From assembly GCA_003550325.1 (NCBI GenBank), contig QKWP01000795.1, positions 62,004-126,003 on the forward strand: DNA of 64,000 bases, in the 5' to 3' direction. A program made the position numbers and the translations under genes. The first letter of the stretch is position 1; every line of letters starts with the position of its first letter. The DNA is from Gigaspora rosea (lineage: Eukaryota; Glomeromycota; Glomeromycetes; Diversisporales; Gigasporaceae). Under the pieces are notes generated by a model. It was not told the DNA's origin. It saw only the letters and a program-made list of their open reading frames with translations, and ran no database searches. Positions 21,763-34,621 of this stretch are shown here, piece by piece.

Positions 21763-23421
21763 CAAATTTTTGTATATTTGAATAATATTTACTGAGAAAA
21801 AGAAATGAGTTATTAATGCCGAGATTATACTATAAGGACTTTAAAGAATAATATCATACCTTTTGCTATTATATCAACAATTATTGGCATATGTATATAT
21901 ATAACATAATATTATATATTTGAAATTAATATTATTAGCAAAAAAATAAAATTTTGAATAAATAATATGATAGTAAATTTATACTATTCATAATGACCTC
22001 AACTTCTTGCAAAGGAATTGGTTTGTTATTCCTCCTTTGGTAAAAATAAGTATTATAGTTCTTTCAAAAAAGGGTCCAAAAAAAAATTGTGAGTAAAAAT
22101 GTAAGCAAAATTTAGCAGACCATCTCAGAATGCATCTAGAATAAATGTACACATGACCTTGAAATTTAAATAAAATAGAAATTGTCTCTATTATATATTT
22201 AGATGGCTGTTTTCATATTTTGTATTTTCTAATTAATCAGTATAAGCAATTCTGATAGGCTGGCTTATATTAAAAAAATCATGTGATACATAGCTTTTGC
22301 AGAGAATTTATGAACACGTAAAGATTATGTGATTTTTATCTTACGGACATGTACCAAAATAGTAAAATATTTTTGATTTAAAAACAATAATACAAGGTTT
22401 ATGTACTAAGTTAACCTTTATTATCTAATAAACTTGTTATCCTGGACCCCAAGCTATACATAAATAGATGACAATTTGCTTTTGCTTATTTTTAACTATT
22501 TTTGGTAGATCTTTTCTATATTTAGTAATAATAATGTTTATTTTTAACTGTTTTTTGTAGCTCTTTTCCATTTTTAGAAATATATAACAATTTTTAAAAT
22601 TGTTAGCTGTTTATAAATTGCTTGGGGTCCTAGTAATAAGTATTCAAAACTTACTTTTTTTTATTATATATATACTGTATCTTGAAATAAATTTTTATTT
22701 AACAAGGAAGATAAGAATGCCTATTTGTGAATATTCTTATATTACTATATTTATTATTAGTAAAAAATTAATAGTAATATTAATTTTAAAGTTACTAAAT
22801 GTTTTAAAATTTTTATTAGGCCCAAACTTAGCCCTATATTTTTAGTGGGTTTGACCCAAGCCTGGCCCAAATTGTAATAGATTCAAAAATATAGGCCTGA
22901 ACTGAGCCCAAATCTAAACTGCTTTGCAAAGTTTTGGGTTTAGCCTGGCCTATTCTGGACCTAGCTTTAATAGATTTTTATAAAGGTGTTTATTCTTATA
23001 TTAAGCAAATTCTGAGCTGCAAATTACTAAAGATTAACTAAATTAAAATCCTTTTTAAAATTTTGAATTTTTTTTAAATCTTTTAATTCTATATATTTGT
23101 AGAATTGAAATAAAAAAAATTTTATTGAATTTGATTCAATTTGATTTAATGGTTATTAAAAAACCTTTGTTTGAAGTTTAAAAAAACTTAAAATATAAAA
23201 AACTAATTTGAAAAATTTTCTTTTTTTAAACTTTAAATAATAATTTCTTGACAACTATCTATTCAAATTTAATGAAATATTTTTTGTTTTAATTCTACAA
23301 GTTGTAGAACTAAATTAAAAAAACTTTTACTAAATTTAAAGGTAGATATTAAGAAATATTAATTAAATATTAAAAAAATTTAGCTGCAGCTTTTTTTTAA
23401 TTACATAAGCAGTAAGTGCCA
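21763..23421. other. AT-rich repeat debris, no gene
   Basis: An imperfect inverted pair, CCTGGACCCCAAGC (22441) and GCTTGGGGTCCTAG (22621), borders two ~55-bp direct repeats of TTATTTTTAACT(A/G)TTTTT type; a small element without a clear duplication is possible. At 23080-23310 arms around GTAGAATTGAAAT / ATTTAATGAAAT form a loose palindrome. No protein-like frame. Confidence 0.45.
22434..22641. repeat. Imperfect inverted-repeat element candidate
   Basis: TTATCCTGGACCCCAAGC and GCTTGGGGTCCTAGTAATAAG are inverted copies about 200 bp apart. No matching target duplication was found. Confidence 0.4.
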
Positions 23422-23786
23422 GATTTTTTGACAATTATTCAAATAAAACTTTTTTGTACTAAGTTAATAACAAGGTTGATTAATTGAAATTTGTAAAGCT
23501 TACTGAGATAAATCTAAAGATGTTTAGATCGTCCAAATTGGCCTAGTGGTTGCTAAGATATCTTTAAAAAATGATTGGCCAACTTTGTAAACAAACTATT
23601 GTTTATATATTAATTTTATGTAGTTGAACAATCATTTTTTAAAGATATCTCAGCAACTACTAGGCCAATTTGGACAATCTAACTGCCTTTAAATTTATTT
23701 CAGTAAGTACTACAACATTCAATTAATTGACCTTGGCTATTAACTTAATACAAAAAAGTTTTATTTGAATAATTGTCAAAAAATTT
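23422..23786. repeat. Palindromic element carrying the shared 30-bp box
   Basis: The left arm begins ATTTTTTGACAATTATTC and the right arm ends with its reverse complement. The arms are about 150 bp, with a loop near 23605. Each arm has a box of the type TACTAGGCCAATTTGGACAA (right arm, 23658-23687), very like boxes at 47919, 48072 and 60992. It aligns along most of its arm to the 47.8-48.2 kb palindrome. Confidence 0.75.
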
Positions 23787-23945
23787 TAGCATTTCCTATT
23801 ATATTATTTACATAGTGATCGGCATCACATTACACTATGATCATGCACCAGGTGACTGACAGATCATCAATTGAAGAAATCCATTGCAATATCCTTCTTT
23901 AAAAATTTTTTAAAAATTTTAAATAATTTTTTAACGATTACGGTA

Positions 23946-24601
23946 TGATTCCCCAAAAGTTAGTTCCACGCCAGCTCATTTTTCTGACACTATATCCCCG
24001 ACAGAATGTTTCACCTACAGTACTTTTTGTTGACAGAATCTTTCCTCGACATACCATGTTTTCGACATCCCCTTTCCTTGACATCTCATATTTTCGACAA
24101 GACAATTATCTGACATGACATATTCCTAATTTGACTTTTCTCTGACACTAAGTTTTATTGAATGCACTTTTTCCGACAAGAGCGATAAACCCAGTGATCA
24201 TCACATCATGTGAAATCATGAAACTACGTCATTTGTTTACTAGCACTATCAACTCGACCTAAATTATACTATCACCTAACCCTAATTTAGGCCGAGTGCT
24301 TAATCATGTGATGTGATGAACACTAATATATCACTCTACCCAATAATTATATTCCTAATTGGGGAAAGATCTTGTCGGAAAAAGATATCGGAAACATGTC
24401 ATGTCGGAAAATTCTTTATGAAATACATCATGTCAGTAAAATGTCTTTTCGAAAATATGTCCTGTCAAGGAAAGGGGAGGTCGAAAACATGGTATGTCGA
24501 GGAAAAGATTCTGTCAACAAAAAAATGTTGTAGGTGAAACATTTTGTCGGGGATATAGTGTCGGAAAAATGAGCTGGCGGGAACTAACTTTCGAGGAATC
24601 A
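23946..24601. mobile_element. Long-TIR element, 656 bp, with CGACAT repeats
   Basis: The ends TGATTCCCCAAAAGTTAGTT and AACTAACTTTCGAGGAATCA are inverted copies, and inverted similarity continues for over 150 bp (CCAGCTCATTTTTCTGACAC, TATCCCCGACA and so on). The arms are built from repeated CGACA/TGACA words. A shorter inverted pair (CATCACATCATGTG / CATGTGATGTGATG) lies inside at 24200-24320. No target duplication was found. The open frames at 24313-24739 are produced by the arm and are not genes. Confidence 0.7.
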
Positions 24602-25041
24602 AGCAACAACCAACCATTCAGATTCGATAAATTTTTTTTTGATTTGAATTTACAAATACATAAAATTAAAATAAAAATTTTGAATAGATGTTTGTCGAGA
24701 AATCATCATTTAAAGGTTAAAAAAGAAATAATTTTTTGACATTTCAAGTTTTTTTAAAAACTTCAAGCGAAGTTTTCTCAATAACCATTAATTTAAATCG
24801 AATGAACATTTTTTATTTCAATTCTAACTAAATTGATCAATTGGTTATTGAGAATATTCGCTAGAAGTTTTAAAAAATTCAAAATGGAAATGATCTACAT
24901 ATAAAGGTTCGCCATGATTGGTACTGTAATTTAAGAAATAATTTCGATTGGCTACCAGTTGATACATTGTCTCTAAATAAAGATTGAAGTTTTAAAATTC
25001 TGCATCGTACGTATGTACCTTATACTTTTTAACTACATATC
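24602..25041. other. Upstream region of the Sel1-repeat gene
   Basis: AT-rich. It contains an inverted pair around AAAACTTCAAGCGAAGTTTTCTC and AACCAATAACTC-like sequence (24755-24880). No gene. Confidence 0.45.
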
Positions 25042-28000
25042 ATGTCAAGTAAAGAAAACTTGCAAATCGTTAATAATAAACGACTAAATGATCAAGTCGC
25101 TAACACATGGAGTATTGGAGATTCACAGGATGTCCTAAATAAAATTATCAAGGAATTGTGTGATTTGTATATTAAAGAAGCTATGAAAGGAAACTCAGAA
25201 TATTCAATTATTCACTCGATAAATCATCATCTGGCAAACAAGCAGCAAATTCCAGAAGAAATAATCAATTTATGTTTAAATAATCAGGAAAATCCGATCA
25301 TTAAATACAATCCTATAATTCAAATATTCTTGCATGTTGCTATAGATATAGAAAATGGATTAAAAAGGATGAAAATCAAGCATTTTTTCATTATAAAAAA
25401 TCTGCAGAAATGAGTGATTCTATCGGAATTAACGGCCTAGGTCATTGTTATGAAAATGGAATTGGTGTTGAAAAAAACAATCATGAAGCATTTATTTATT
25501 ATAAAAAGTCAGCCGAAATGGATAGCTCATATGGGATCATTCTTCTTGGTAATTGTTATAAGAATGGAATTGGAGTCGAAAAAGATAACAGTAAAGCGTT
25601 CATTTACTATCAGAAGTCAGCTGAAATGAGACATGCAAATGGAATAAATAAAGTTGGAAATTGTTATCAAAACGGAATAGGAGTTGAAAAAGATGAACAC
25701 AAGGCATTCGAACATTATCAGAAATCTGTAGAGATGGGAAATATTGCAGCGATATATAACCTTGGCTATTGTTATCGAAATGGAATAGGAGTTGAAAAGG
25801 ATGAGCATAAAGCATTCGAATATTATCATAATTCAGCTGAGATGGGAAATGATTTTGGAATAAATGAAGTCGGAAATTGTTACCTAAATGGAATAGGTGT
25901 TAAAAAGGATGAACATGTAGCATTCGAATATTTCCAGAAATCTGCAGAGATGGGAAATGCTGCAGCGATATATAACCTTGGTTGTTGTTATCGAAATGAA
26001 ATAGGAGTTAAAAAAGATGAACATAAAGCATTCGAATATTTTCAGAAATCTGCAGAGATAGGAAATACTGCAGCGATATATAAACTTGGTTATTGTTATC
26101 GAAATGGAATAGGCGCTGAAAAAGACGAACATAAAGCATTCGAATATTATCATAAATCAGCTGAGATGGGATATGCTTTTGGAATAAATGAAGTTGGAAA
26201 TTGTTATCTAAATGGAATAGGAGTTAAAAAAGATGAACATAAAGCATTCGGATATTATCATAAACCTGCAGAGATGGGAAGTACTGCAGCGATATATAAA
26301 CTTGGTTATTGTTATCAAAATGGAATAGGAATTGAAAAGGACGAACATAAAGCATTCGAATATTATCATAAATCAGCTGAGATGGGATATGTTTTTGGAA
26401 TAAATGAAGTTGGAAATTGTTATCTAAATGGAATAGGAGTTAAAAAAGATGAACATAAAGCATTCGAATATTTTCAGAAATCTGCAGAGATGGGAAATAC
26501 TGCAGCAATAAATAGCCTTGGTTATTGTTATCAAAATGGAATAGGAGTTGAAAAGGACGAGCATAAAGCATTCGAATATTTTCAGAAATCTGCTGAAATA
26601 GGAAATACTTCAGCGATATATAACCTTGGTTATTGTTATCGAAATGGAATAGGAGTTGAAAAGGACGAACATAAAGCATTCGAATATTTTAGAAATCTGC
26701 AAAGATGGGTAATGTTTTTGCAATAAATAAAGTTGGTTACTGTTATCGAAATGGAATAGGAGTTGAAAGGGACGAATATAAAGCATTCGAATTTTATCAT
26801 AAATCAGCTGAGATGGGATATGCTTTTGGAATAAATGAAGTTGGAAATTGTTATCTAAATGGAATAGGAGTTAAAAAAGATGAACATAAGGCATTCGAAT
26901 ATTTCCAGAAATATGCAGAGATGAGTAATGTTTTTGCAATAAATAAAGTAGGTTATTGTTATCAAAATGGAATAGGTGTTGAAAAGGATGAACATAAAGC
27001 ATTCGAATATTATCATAAATCAGCTGAAATGGGAAATGTTTTAGGAATATATGGAACTGTAATTTGTTATCGAAATGGAATAGGAATTGAAAAGGACAAA
27101 CATAAAGCATTCGAATATTATCATAAATCAGCCGAGTTGAGAGATGCTTTAGGAATATATGGAGTTGGAAATTGTTATCTAAATGGAATAGGAGTTAAAA
27201 AAGATGAACATGTAGCATTCGAATATTTTCAGAAATCTGCAGAGATGGGAAATACTGTAGCGATATATAAACTTGGTTATTGTTATCGAAATGGAATAGG
27301 AATTGAAAAGGACGAACATAAAGCATTCGAATATTTTCGGAAATCTGCAGAGATGGGAAATACTGCAGCGATATATAACCTCGGTTATTGTTATCAAAAT
27401 GGAATAGGTGTTGAAAAGGACGAACATAAAGCATTCGAATATTATCATAAATCTGCAGAGATGAGAAATAATTTTGGAATAAATGAAGTTGGAAATTGTT
27501 ATCTAAATGGAATAGGAGTTGAAAAGGACGAATATAAAGCATCAGAATATTTTCAGAAATCTGCAGAGATGGGAAATACTGCAGCGATATATAACCTTGG
27601 TTATTGTTATCGAAATGGAATAGGAGTTGAAAAGGACGAACATAAAGCTTTCGAATATTATCATAAATCAGCTGAAATGGGATATGCTTTTGGAATAAAT
27701 GAAGTAAATTGTTATTTAAATGGAATAGGAGTTAAAAATGATGAACATACGGCATTCGAATATTTTCAGAAATCCGCAGAGATAGGTAATGTTTTTGCAA
27801 TAAATAAAGTTGGTTATTGTTATCGAAATGGAATAGGAGTTGAAAAGGATGAACATAAAGCATTCGAATATTATCATAAATCAGCCGAGATGGGAGATGC
27901 TTTTGGAATAAATGAAGTTGTAAATTGTTATCTAAATGGAATAGGAGTTAAAAAAGATGAATATAAGGCATTCAAATATTTTCAGAAATCTGCAGAGATG

Positions 28001-28855
28001 GGAAATACTGCAGCGATATATAACCTTGGTTATTGTTATCGAAATGGAATAGGAGTTGAAAAGGACGAAAATATAGCATTCGAATATTATCATAAATCTG
28101 CAGAGATGGGAGATGCTACTGCATTACATAACCTTGGTTATTGTTATCAAAATGGAATAGGAGTTGAAAAAGATAATCATAAGGCATTCGAAAATTATCA
28201 GAAATCTGCAGAGATGGGAAATGCTGCAGCGATATATAAACTTGGTTATTGTTATCGAAATGGAATAGGAATTGAAAAGGACGAACATAAAGCATTCGAA
28301 TATTATCATAAATCAGCTGAGATGGGATATGCTTTTGGAATAAATGAAGTTGGAAATTGTTATCTAAATGGAATAGGAGTTAAAAAGGATGAAAATAAAG
28401 CTTTCGAATATTACCAGAAATCTGCTGTTATTGGTAATGTACAAGGATTGTTTATGAATGGTTATTGTTATCAGCATGGAATTGGTGTCAGTAAGAGCAA
28501 CCGTAAAGCATTTGTTTACTATCAGAAATCCGCTAATATGGGAAATGCTACTGGAATGTTTTATGTTGGTGTTTACTATCACAATGGGATTGGAATCGAA
28601 ATGGATAAGAGCAAAGCATTTGAATATTATCAAAAATCAGCTGATATGGGAAATGCAGCTGGAATGTTTCAAGTTGGTGTTTACTATCATAATGGGATCG
28701 CAGTTGACAAGAATGAAGAAAAAGCATTTAACTATTATCAGAAATCTGCTGATTTGGGATATATTAATGGAATGTCTCAGGTCGGTTATTGTTATCGAAA
28801 TGGGATTGGAGTAGCAAGAGACCTACATAAAGCTAACTATTGGTATCAAAAGTAA
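25042..28855 (+). pseudogene. Giant Sel1-repeat protein gene, about 33 repeats, two frameshifts
   Basis: An N-terminal region of about 95 residues resembles the linker that precedes Sel1 repeats in glomeromycotan kinase/Sel1 proteins (IINLCLNNQENP type). It is followed by 36-residue Sel1 units of the form GxCYxNGIGVEKDEHKAFEY then Y/F-xKSAEMG. Two repeat types alternate: AAIYNLGYCYRNGIGVEKDE and FGINEVGNCYLNGIGVKKDE. Two breaks exist. At about 25357 seven bases of the NGIGVKK codons are missing. At about 26692 one base is missing (TTTTAGAAAT for TTTTCAGAAAT). One unit lacks a glycine codon (GINEVNCYLNG, near 27704). Sel1 arrays form solenoid scaffolds for protein-protein contacts. No signal peptide. 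Nucleotide identity between units suggests recent expansion; assembly error in such an array is possible. Confidence 0.88.
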
Positions 28856-29028
28856 ATAAAGTTTAATTTTTTATTTATTAATTTATTGATATTACATAAT
28901 TGCTAATGATTCATTCAAAAATAGAGAAAAAGAAGAAAAAGATTTAGCATCAGGTATTATAGATTGTGATTAATTTTATTTATAATCTAAAATTGCTAAT
29001 TTTTATTTATACAGTTAAAAACGAATGG

Positions 29029-30176
29029 ATGCACGAAAATTTCGATATTGATGATAATTTGAAAAAATTATTTACCGAAAATAATTATCAATTGTTGTGG
29101 ATTCCTTTTAATGAATTTAAAAATATTAAAAAAATAGGGGAAGGTGGGTTTGCAACCGTATATTATGCTACGTGGCTTGACCAAAATCGAACGTTAAGAG
29201 CAGTTGCACTTAAATTACTTCATGGATCAAATAGTTATAATGAAAATTTTATAAAAGAGGTAATCACATATCGAGTTTTTTTTCTTGATGATTCATCATT
29301 TATAACATATTAACAATCTCTTTTAATAAGCTAAAAGCGTACTACGATATTGGTCTCAAAAATCTAACTTTTATAAAATGTTTTGGCGTCTCAAAACATA
29401 ACACCTCCAAAGATTATATTCTCGTTATGGAATATGCAAAGTTTGGTTGTTTGCGTGATAACCTAAATCGTATAGTGGAAATGAAATGGGAGGATAAATT
29501 AATTTTATTGCAGTGTATTATTTCTGATCTTCAGATAGTTCATTCTCATGACCTCATTCATCGAGATTTGCATAGTGGGAATATACTACAAAATGAATTA
29601 AATAGTGCATATATTGCAGATTTAGGACTTTCAATAAATGCTAACATTGAATTAAAATTAGGTGTTTATTGAGTATTACCATACATCGCACCAGAAGTTT
29701 TAAATGGAGAATCATATACTAAAGCATTTGATATCTACTCATTTGGTATAATAATGTGGGAAATTTTACTTGGAACACCCATACCTTTTTAACAGAATAC
29801 TGAATTTCAATTTCAAGTAATTAGCGGATTACGGCCTCATATTCCTGAAGGCACAACTTCACGATATATAGATCTTATGCGAAGATGTTGGGATGGAAAT
29901 CCAGGAAATCGACCATCAGCTGAAAATATTTATGCTAGTTTCATAGAATGGCAAGATGACGAAAATATTCTACTAGAATTATCTGAATCAACCAAACAAA
30001 TACCAGGAAAGGTTATATTAAAATATGATAAACTAAAATATACAAGTAAACTCATCATACGTAATAGTATTTCTCAATGTCAAGGTATGCATAAATTTGT
30101 TTATCATGTAAATAATTATAATTTAATTTCCTTTATATTCTTCATAGATAGTGAACTAATTGGATTTGGAAATTAA
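29029..30176 (+). pseudogene. TKL-like protein kinase with two in-frame stops
   Basis: Exons 29029-29259, 29331-30084 and 30148-30176 join in frame through introns GTAATC...AATAAG and GTATGC...CATAG, giving 337 codons. The glycine loop is IGEGGFATVY, the VAIK-type lysine lies in AVALKLL, the catalytic loop is IHRDLHSGN, and DFG is replaced by DLG (IADLGLS). The C-lobe has LPYIAPEVLNG, DIYSFGIIMWEIL and RCWDGNPGNRPSA. A TGA at 29670 replaces the glycine codon expected in the GVYGVLPYI context, and a TAA at 29790 follows GTPIPF. Everything else is conserved, so loss is recent. The intact ancestor would be a cytoplasmic serine/threonine or dual kinase of the large glomeromycotan TKL family. It lies 173 bp after the Sel1 gene; kinase and Sel1 modules are often fused in these fungi. 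Confidence 0.88.
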
Positions 30177-30863
30177 CCATCATATAATCTGTAGCCTTGC
30201 TGCAAAAAATAATTACCACTAAATCTATACAAATGGCAGGTTTCGAAATTAAGAAATAATAGGTGGTTTAAGAACTTTTAAAGGTCACATCCGTTAAATT
30301 AAATGAATTATCTGACATCGTTGTCCGTTTTAAAAATTATTTGATTGGCTAATATGTTGGGTGACTGATTATCTAATCAAATCAAACATATAAATATGCC
30401 TAAGTCTCGTTTATAACTGTTTTTTTATCAAAAATTTACAATAACACGTGTTATTTTCAATCTCCACCGATTGATAATGATGACATGATTTCATCTTTGT
30501 TATAAAAACAATAATTAAGATTTTTAAAAAATTATTTTTTATATCTTTTTCTTCAATAATACTTATTAAATTCAAAGATATGATTTTCTGAGATATTTAC
30601 AAATTAAATATAAAACCGGATTACTAATAATTAAAATTTAATGTAAACCGGATATCCGGATTTGTATCCGGATATTATATAAATCATAAAATTATAGGCA
30701 GATTATCAGAATTGCTCTGTAAAAAATCTATAATACGAAATCATAATTTCTAATCATGTTATACGGTGCAATTAATCGCTTCAAGTATACAGTAAAGCAA
30801 AAAGTGGAACTTATCTTTAGAGAATTTGGCACATTTGCGGCACTTAAAAATTTATTTGAGAGT
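30177..30863. other. Gene-free stretch before the LTR element
   Basis: AT-rich. ATCCGGATTTGTATCCGGAT near 30648 is a short palindromic repeat. No gene seen. Confidence 0.5.
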
Positions 30864-32237
30864 TGTGGCGGGCGCGACTATCGGGTCTTTAACTAAATAC
30901 AACTAACAACACTATCTATCCAAAACAATGTCCTACAGGTGTGAAGACTCTAGATCCTCGAATTGGCAGGCAGAAAGAGGCGTGGTTGATTTGGTCCGGG
31001 TCTCGAATATCTTTGGGTCTTGCTGTAGCGATGCTTGAGTGATCGTTAAGCAACTTAATGGTGTCACGTGATCACGGGATTAATCCGATACGATTTCGGG
31101 GGAATTATCGGTTTATGATTATCACAGTTTATCGATTCAAGGGGGTCTCTCGGGATAACTACTAGAGCTAACACTTATACTCTAATTCGAAGGTTATCAC
31201 TCTACAACGTTGAACTCTAACTGGGTTACTTAAATTCGAACTCTTTCTGAGTTATTCGTTTTTGAACTCCAAGTGAGTTAATTCTTTATTGAAGCGAATA
31301 GGAGGGTATTATATACTTTTTCCCCTCTTAATAAATACATAAAATTTAGATACATTTACTAACTCTATTGAATTCTATAGAATGTCTCTGACTCATGATG
31401 ACTACACTTTTCCTTGAGCTAAAGTTAGAGGTGAATTCCTACGCCTCAAGGCATACTTGGGGTGGCAAGGGCCTTTTCAGGCTTTTTGTTTGTGCTGGAG
31501 CCAAAATTCATGTGCCAGTACCATAATATTGTCAGAACTAAAGGCTGGGCTAAATACATTGTTTAACAAAAGGGAGTGTAAACAAATAGTGGCTACAGAA
31601 TGCCATATATAAAACCACAATAAATTACATAGCTTAGCAGAAAAAAAGGGAATCACCAAATATTGACAGCGCACTGCCACATGCAAAAACTGGTAAGTGC
31701 TTATTATTTAAGAAAAAAAACAAATACTAGCAGCGAAATGCCATTGACATGAACTAGTTTGTGACCTTGGCATGCGCAGTTAGCATGTGCTTGACCTAAA
31801 TTTACTGCATCAAATTGCTTATTCTATTTTGGGCTAAGGTGATTCCACTATCTATATTTATAATAGGAGAAATATTACTATCATAATGATATAAGCAAAT
31901 AGAAAATCCTCTAAGGCAGTGTTGTCATGGGACAGCTTTGGACAATGATTTGGACAATTTTGGACAATTAAATAAAGTAAAATTACTTAAAATTTTATTA
32001 AGATAACCTATTTTAATTTTAACTGGAATGTGTTCAGTACCTAAAAAAAAATATATAGTTATATATTTTTTAAATAAATTTATTAATTATTAAAGCCTGG
32101 ACAAGCTTTGGATAATCTTGGATATTTGGACAATTTTGGACATGGACAAGCCAAAAAAGGCTTTGGATAGGTAAAACATACAATACTGCTCTAAGGTACA
32201 CAATTAAGAAAAAGTCACATATTGGGAGCCCTTTACA
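30864..32237 (-). repeat. 3' LTR (minus-strand sense), with inserted MITE
   Basis: It matches 35184-37217 along its length (for example CTCTCGGGATAACTACTAGA and CTAGCAGCGAAATGCCATTG). It carries the extra 272-bp element at 31917-32188. It is GC-richer and less decayed than the other LTR in its first part. Confidence 0.85.
31917..32188. mobile_element. hAT-like MITE, 272 bp, with empty site in the sister LTR
   Basis: The ends CAGTGTTGT and ACAATACTG are inverted with one mismatch. Perfect 8-bp flanks CTCTAAGG (31909-31916 and 32189-32196). The other LTR has an uninterrupted site, AAATCCTCTAAAGTACAC near 37171, proving insertion after the LTRs formed. The interior repeats TTTGGACAAT. Confidence 0.9.
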
Positions 32238-33870
32238 ATCTCCCATTCTTATTTTCAAGTTCCACAAGAAAAAGTAAGATTAAGAACTTGAACAATTTTT
32301 CTATTGGCACTAGGACACTAACTACCTATGCAGGATTGGATTTATTGTCAGATTTCAAAGTCTTGAGGTATTTTTTTAGTCTTCTCTTATTCATGTTTTT
32401 CAATGCCAATTCTGTTTTGATAATAGTATCCAATCTGATAGATACTATAGTGGATACATTTGACATTCCTCTGGGTTTTTCTCAAGTCTTATCTAGCAGA
32501 TAATGCAAACGTTTCTTTCTTTTTTCCAGTCTTTTCCTTCTTAAGTCTTTCTCACTAATGATTTCAGTTTTTTTCTTTTTTACTTGTTCAACTTCATTTC
32601 TTTTTTGTCTTTTGGTTATGCATTTCGATTTTTTATATTGGATTGATTGTTCTGCTACAAAATTTTATATTAAATGTGCTCTAGCTCACACATTCTGTCA
32701 TGACCATTCTCTTCTATATCATATTTGCTATTATGCTTTTTTGGCAATTATCTTCTTAATTTACTCTTTGCAAATTTTCGTTTATGCACCCCACTCCTAC
32801 GCATAATTGTTATAACCCATTATAACTCTCATTGTCATGTCCATGTCTCATATTCACTTCACTTTATCCAAGAATTTAATATAGTTTAACTTTATTAGCT
32901 TCTAAAAATTGCATTCTATATTGTTTAATACTTCTACTCCATTTAATTATATCTGCTACAATAGACTGTTTTTAAGGATCAGAATCCAAGCATTAATTCA
33001 CCAATTTTATATAGCATTTAGAAGTTCCAAGAGCAAACTTATGTTGCTCTCCTGTACAAATTCTTATTGCAAAATTCTCAAAACATAGTTCTAGATCCAG
33101 TTGATATTTTCATTATAATTATTTTCTATAAGGATCCTTTTTCTGTATATTTTAAAATAAGAATATAATGTTCCAAATTATCTTTCAATAGACTGTAGAA
33201 TTTTAAAAATGATAGATCCTTGTATATGATCTTACAAAATACTTTCTAACTCAAAAAAAATTTTCTCCAATTGAATAGTCTTATTTCAAGTTTTTGAGTC
33301 TTCTTTTTATTTCAAATTTGGGTAATTAAAAAAATTTTTTTATTATTATATTTTTTTAGGCTAACTCAATTTATTCCTTCTAGATCAAATCATATTTGCA
33401 TTCTACTAGAGTATGTATGAAGAATTGCTTTTTTCTAAGTCCTTTATATTTTGAATCATATTTAACTTTTTTAACTCTTGCCAACTTTTATGAGAGCTTT
33501 TTCGAAACTGAGGTTTTTCTACTTTTGTATATTTTTTTTTGCCTTATTCTATCTTTTACATGAAGCCTTTTAAAATTGGATTTCATATTCTCTTTTTCTT
33601 CTTCAATAGGTATCAGATATCCTTTGAAGTCTTGGTATTTTTTGTCCACATTTTTGTTTTTATAATAGTGCCCAATTTGGTATATTCTGTAGCGAATTCT
33701 CAATAAAGACTGAAGACCTTATCTTCATACTCTTTAACTCCAACTTCAGCTCGATTATAGCTATATTTTATTCAAATGTCTTTAACCAGTTTTAGCCATA
33801 TTTTATATGCATAGTTTAGTGCTTTGCTGTTTCTGGTTTATTAATCTCTGCTAATTGTTGACAATATAGG
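32238..33870 (-). other. Decayed interior of the LTR element (3' half)
   Basis: Minus-strand translation shows lysine-rich, stop-interrupted pieces (for example RKRLEKRKKRLHYLLDK near 32490). No reverse transcriptase, integrase or protease motif is visible. Confidence 0.45.
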
Positions 33871-34600
33871 TATGTCTTGCTTTCATCTGCTGTGCCATTT
33901 ATTATATTTTCAGAAGTATCTATTATTTTGGTGATGATTTTTATGATTAATGGATTTATGCTCTTTTGGCCTTTTTAGTTTGAACTTGGTTGTAAAGGTT
34001 TTGAAGTGTAAACTTGAAGCTGGTTATTTTTCTTTATAGGGGCAGTCAGCTTGATATATAGAGACAAATATTCAGTTTCTTCTTTATCTCTAGATTTTTG
34101 CAAATATTTTGGATATTTCTTAGAACAGGGCTTAAAGAAAAAATTTTTAAGTAGGAGCTACTGGACTTTTTTTTGCTATAAATAAGGTTTGGGTATCTGA
34201 AGATAAGTATAAAATTGGTATACTTTTATTACTTTTTTTTGCAACTTTTTCTCTATCTATCAAATCTTCTAATATTTCTAATACTATTTTTAGATCCTCA
34301 TAGAATTGTACATCATTGATATAGTTACCTCCAACTACTTTATATACAAGTTGTTGGAATTCAGTAGCTTGTTTGTTTATAAAGGACTTGGCTAGGATAA
34401 CACATTTGTTATATAATTCTTTTACTTTTAATTATCTACTAACTACATGTCTTATTTTTTTTCTTATAGAATAGGCCTCATAATCATTGCTTTTCTTTTA
34501 ACTAGAGTGCACTAGTAGGTTTCTTCTTTGATTAGGTAGATCATATAGAGCAGAAGGTCCCATAGAAGTTTTGACTGCATATCCTTCTTTATACTTATAA
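33870..34600 (-). pseudogene. Gag-like decayed frame of the LTR element
   Basis: On the minus strand, protein-like stretches occur near the primer-site end, where gag is expected: MGPSALYDLP, then after stops EFQQLVYKVVGGNYINDVQF and YEDLKIVLEILEDLIDRE, and further GTADESKTYLYCQQLAEINK. Several stops and frame changes break it. The family assignment rests on position and orientation, not on a recognised domain. Confidence 0.4.
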
Positions 34601-34621
34601 TAGGTAGGTCTTGGAATCGTA

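Noticed and set aside
24313..24739. Two overlapping frames with MSCQGKGRSK and MSWRELTF segments
   Set aside because: They are produced by the CGACA repeats of the inverted-repeat arm at 23946-24601.
25600..28633. Several minus-strand frames and a second plus frame over the Sel1 array
   Set aside because: They repeat with the 108-bp period of the Sel1 units and are out-of-frame shadows.
32222..32806. Plus-strand frames inside the LTR element
   Set aside because: The primer-site, polypurine and gag-like signals all place the coding strand on minus; these frames are rich in Phe/Leu as expected for antisense of Lys-rich coding sequence.
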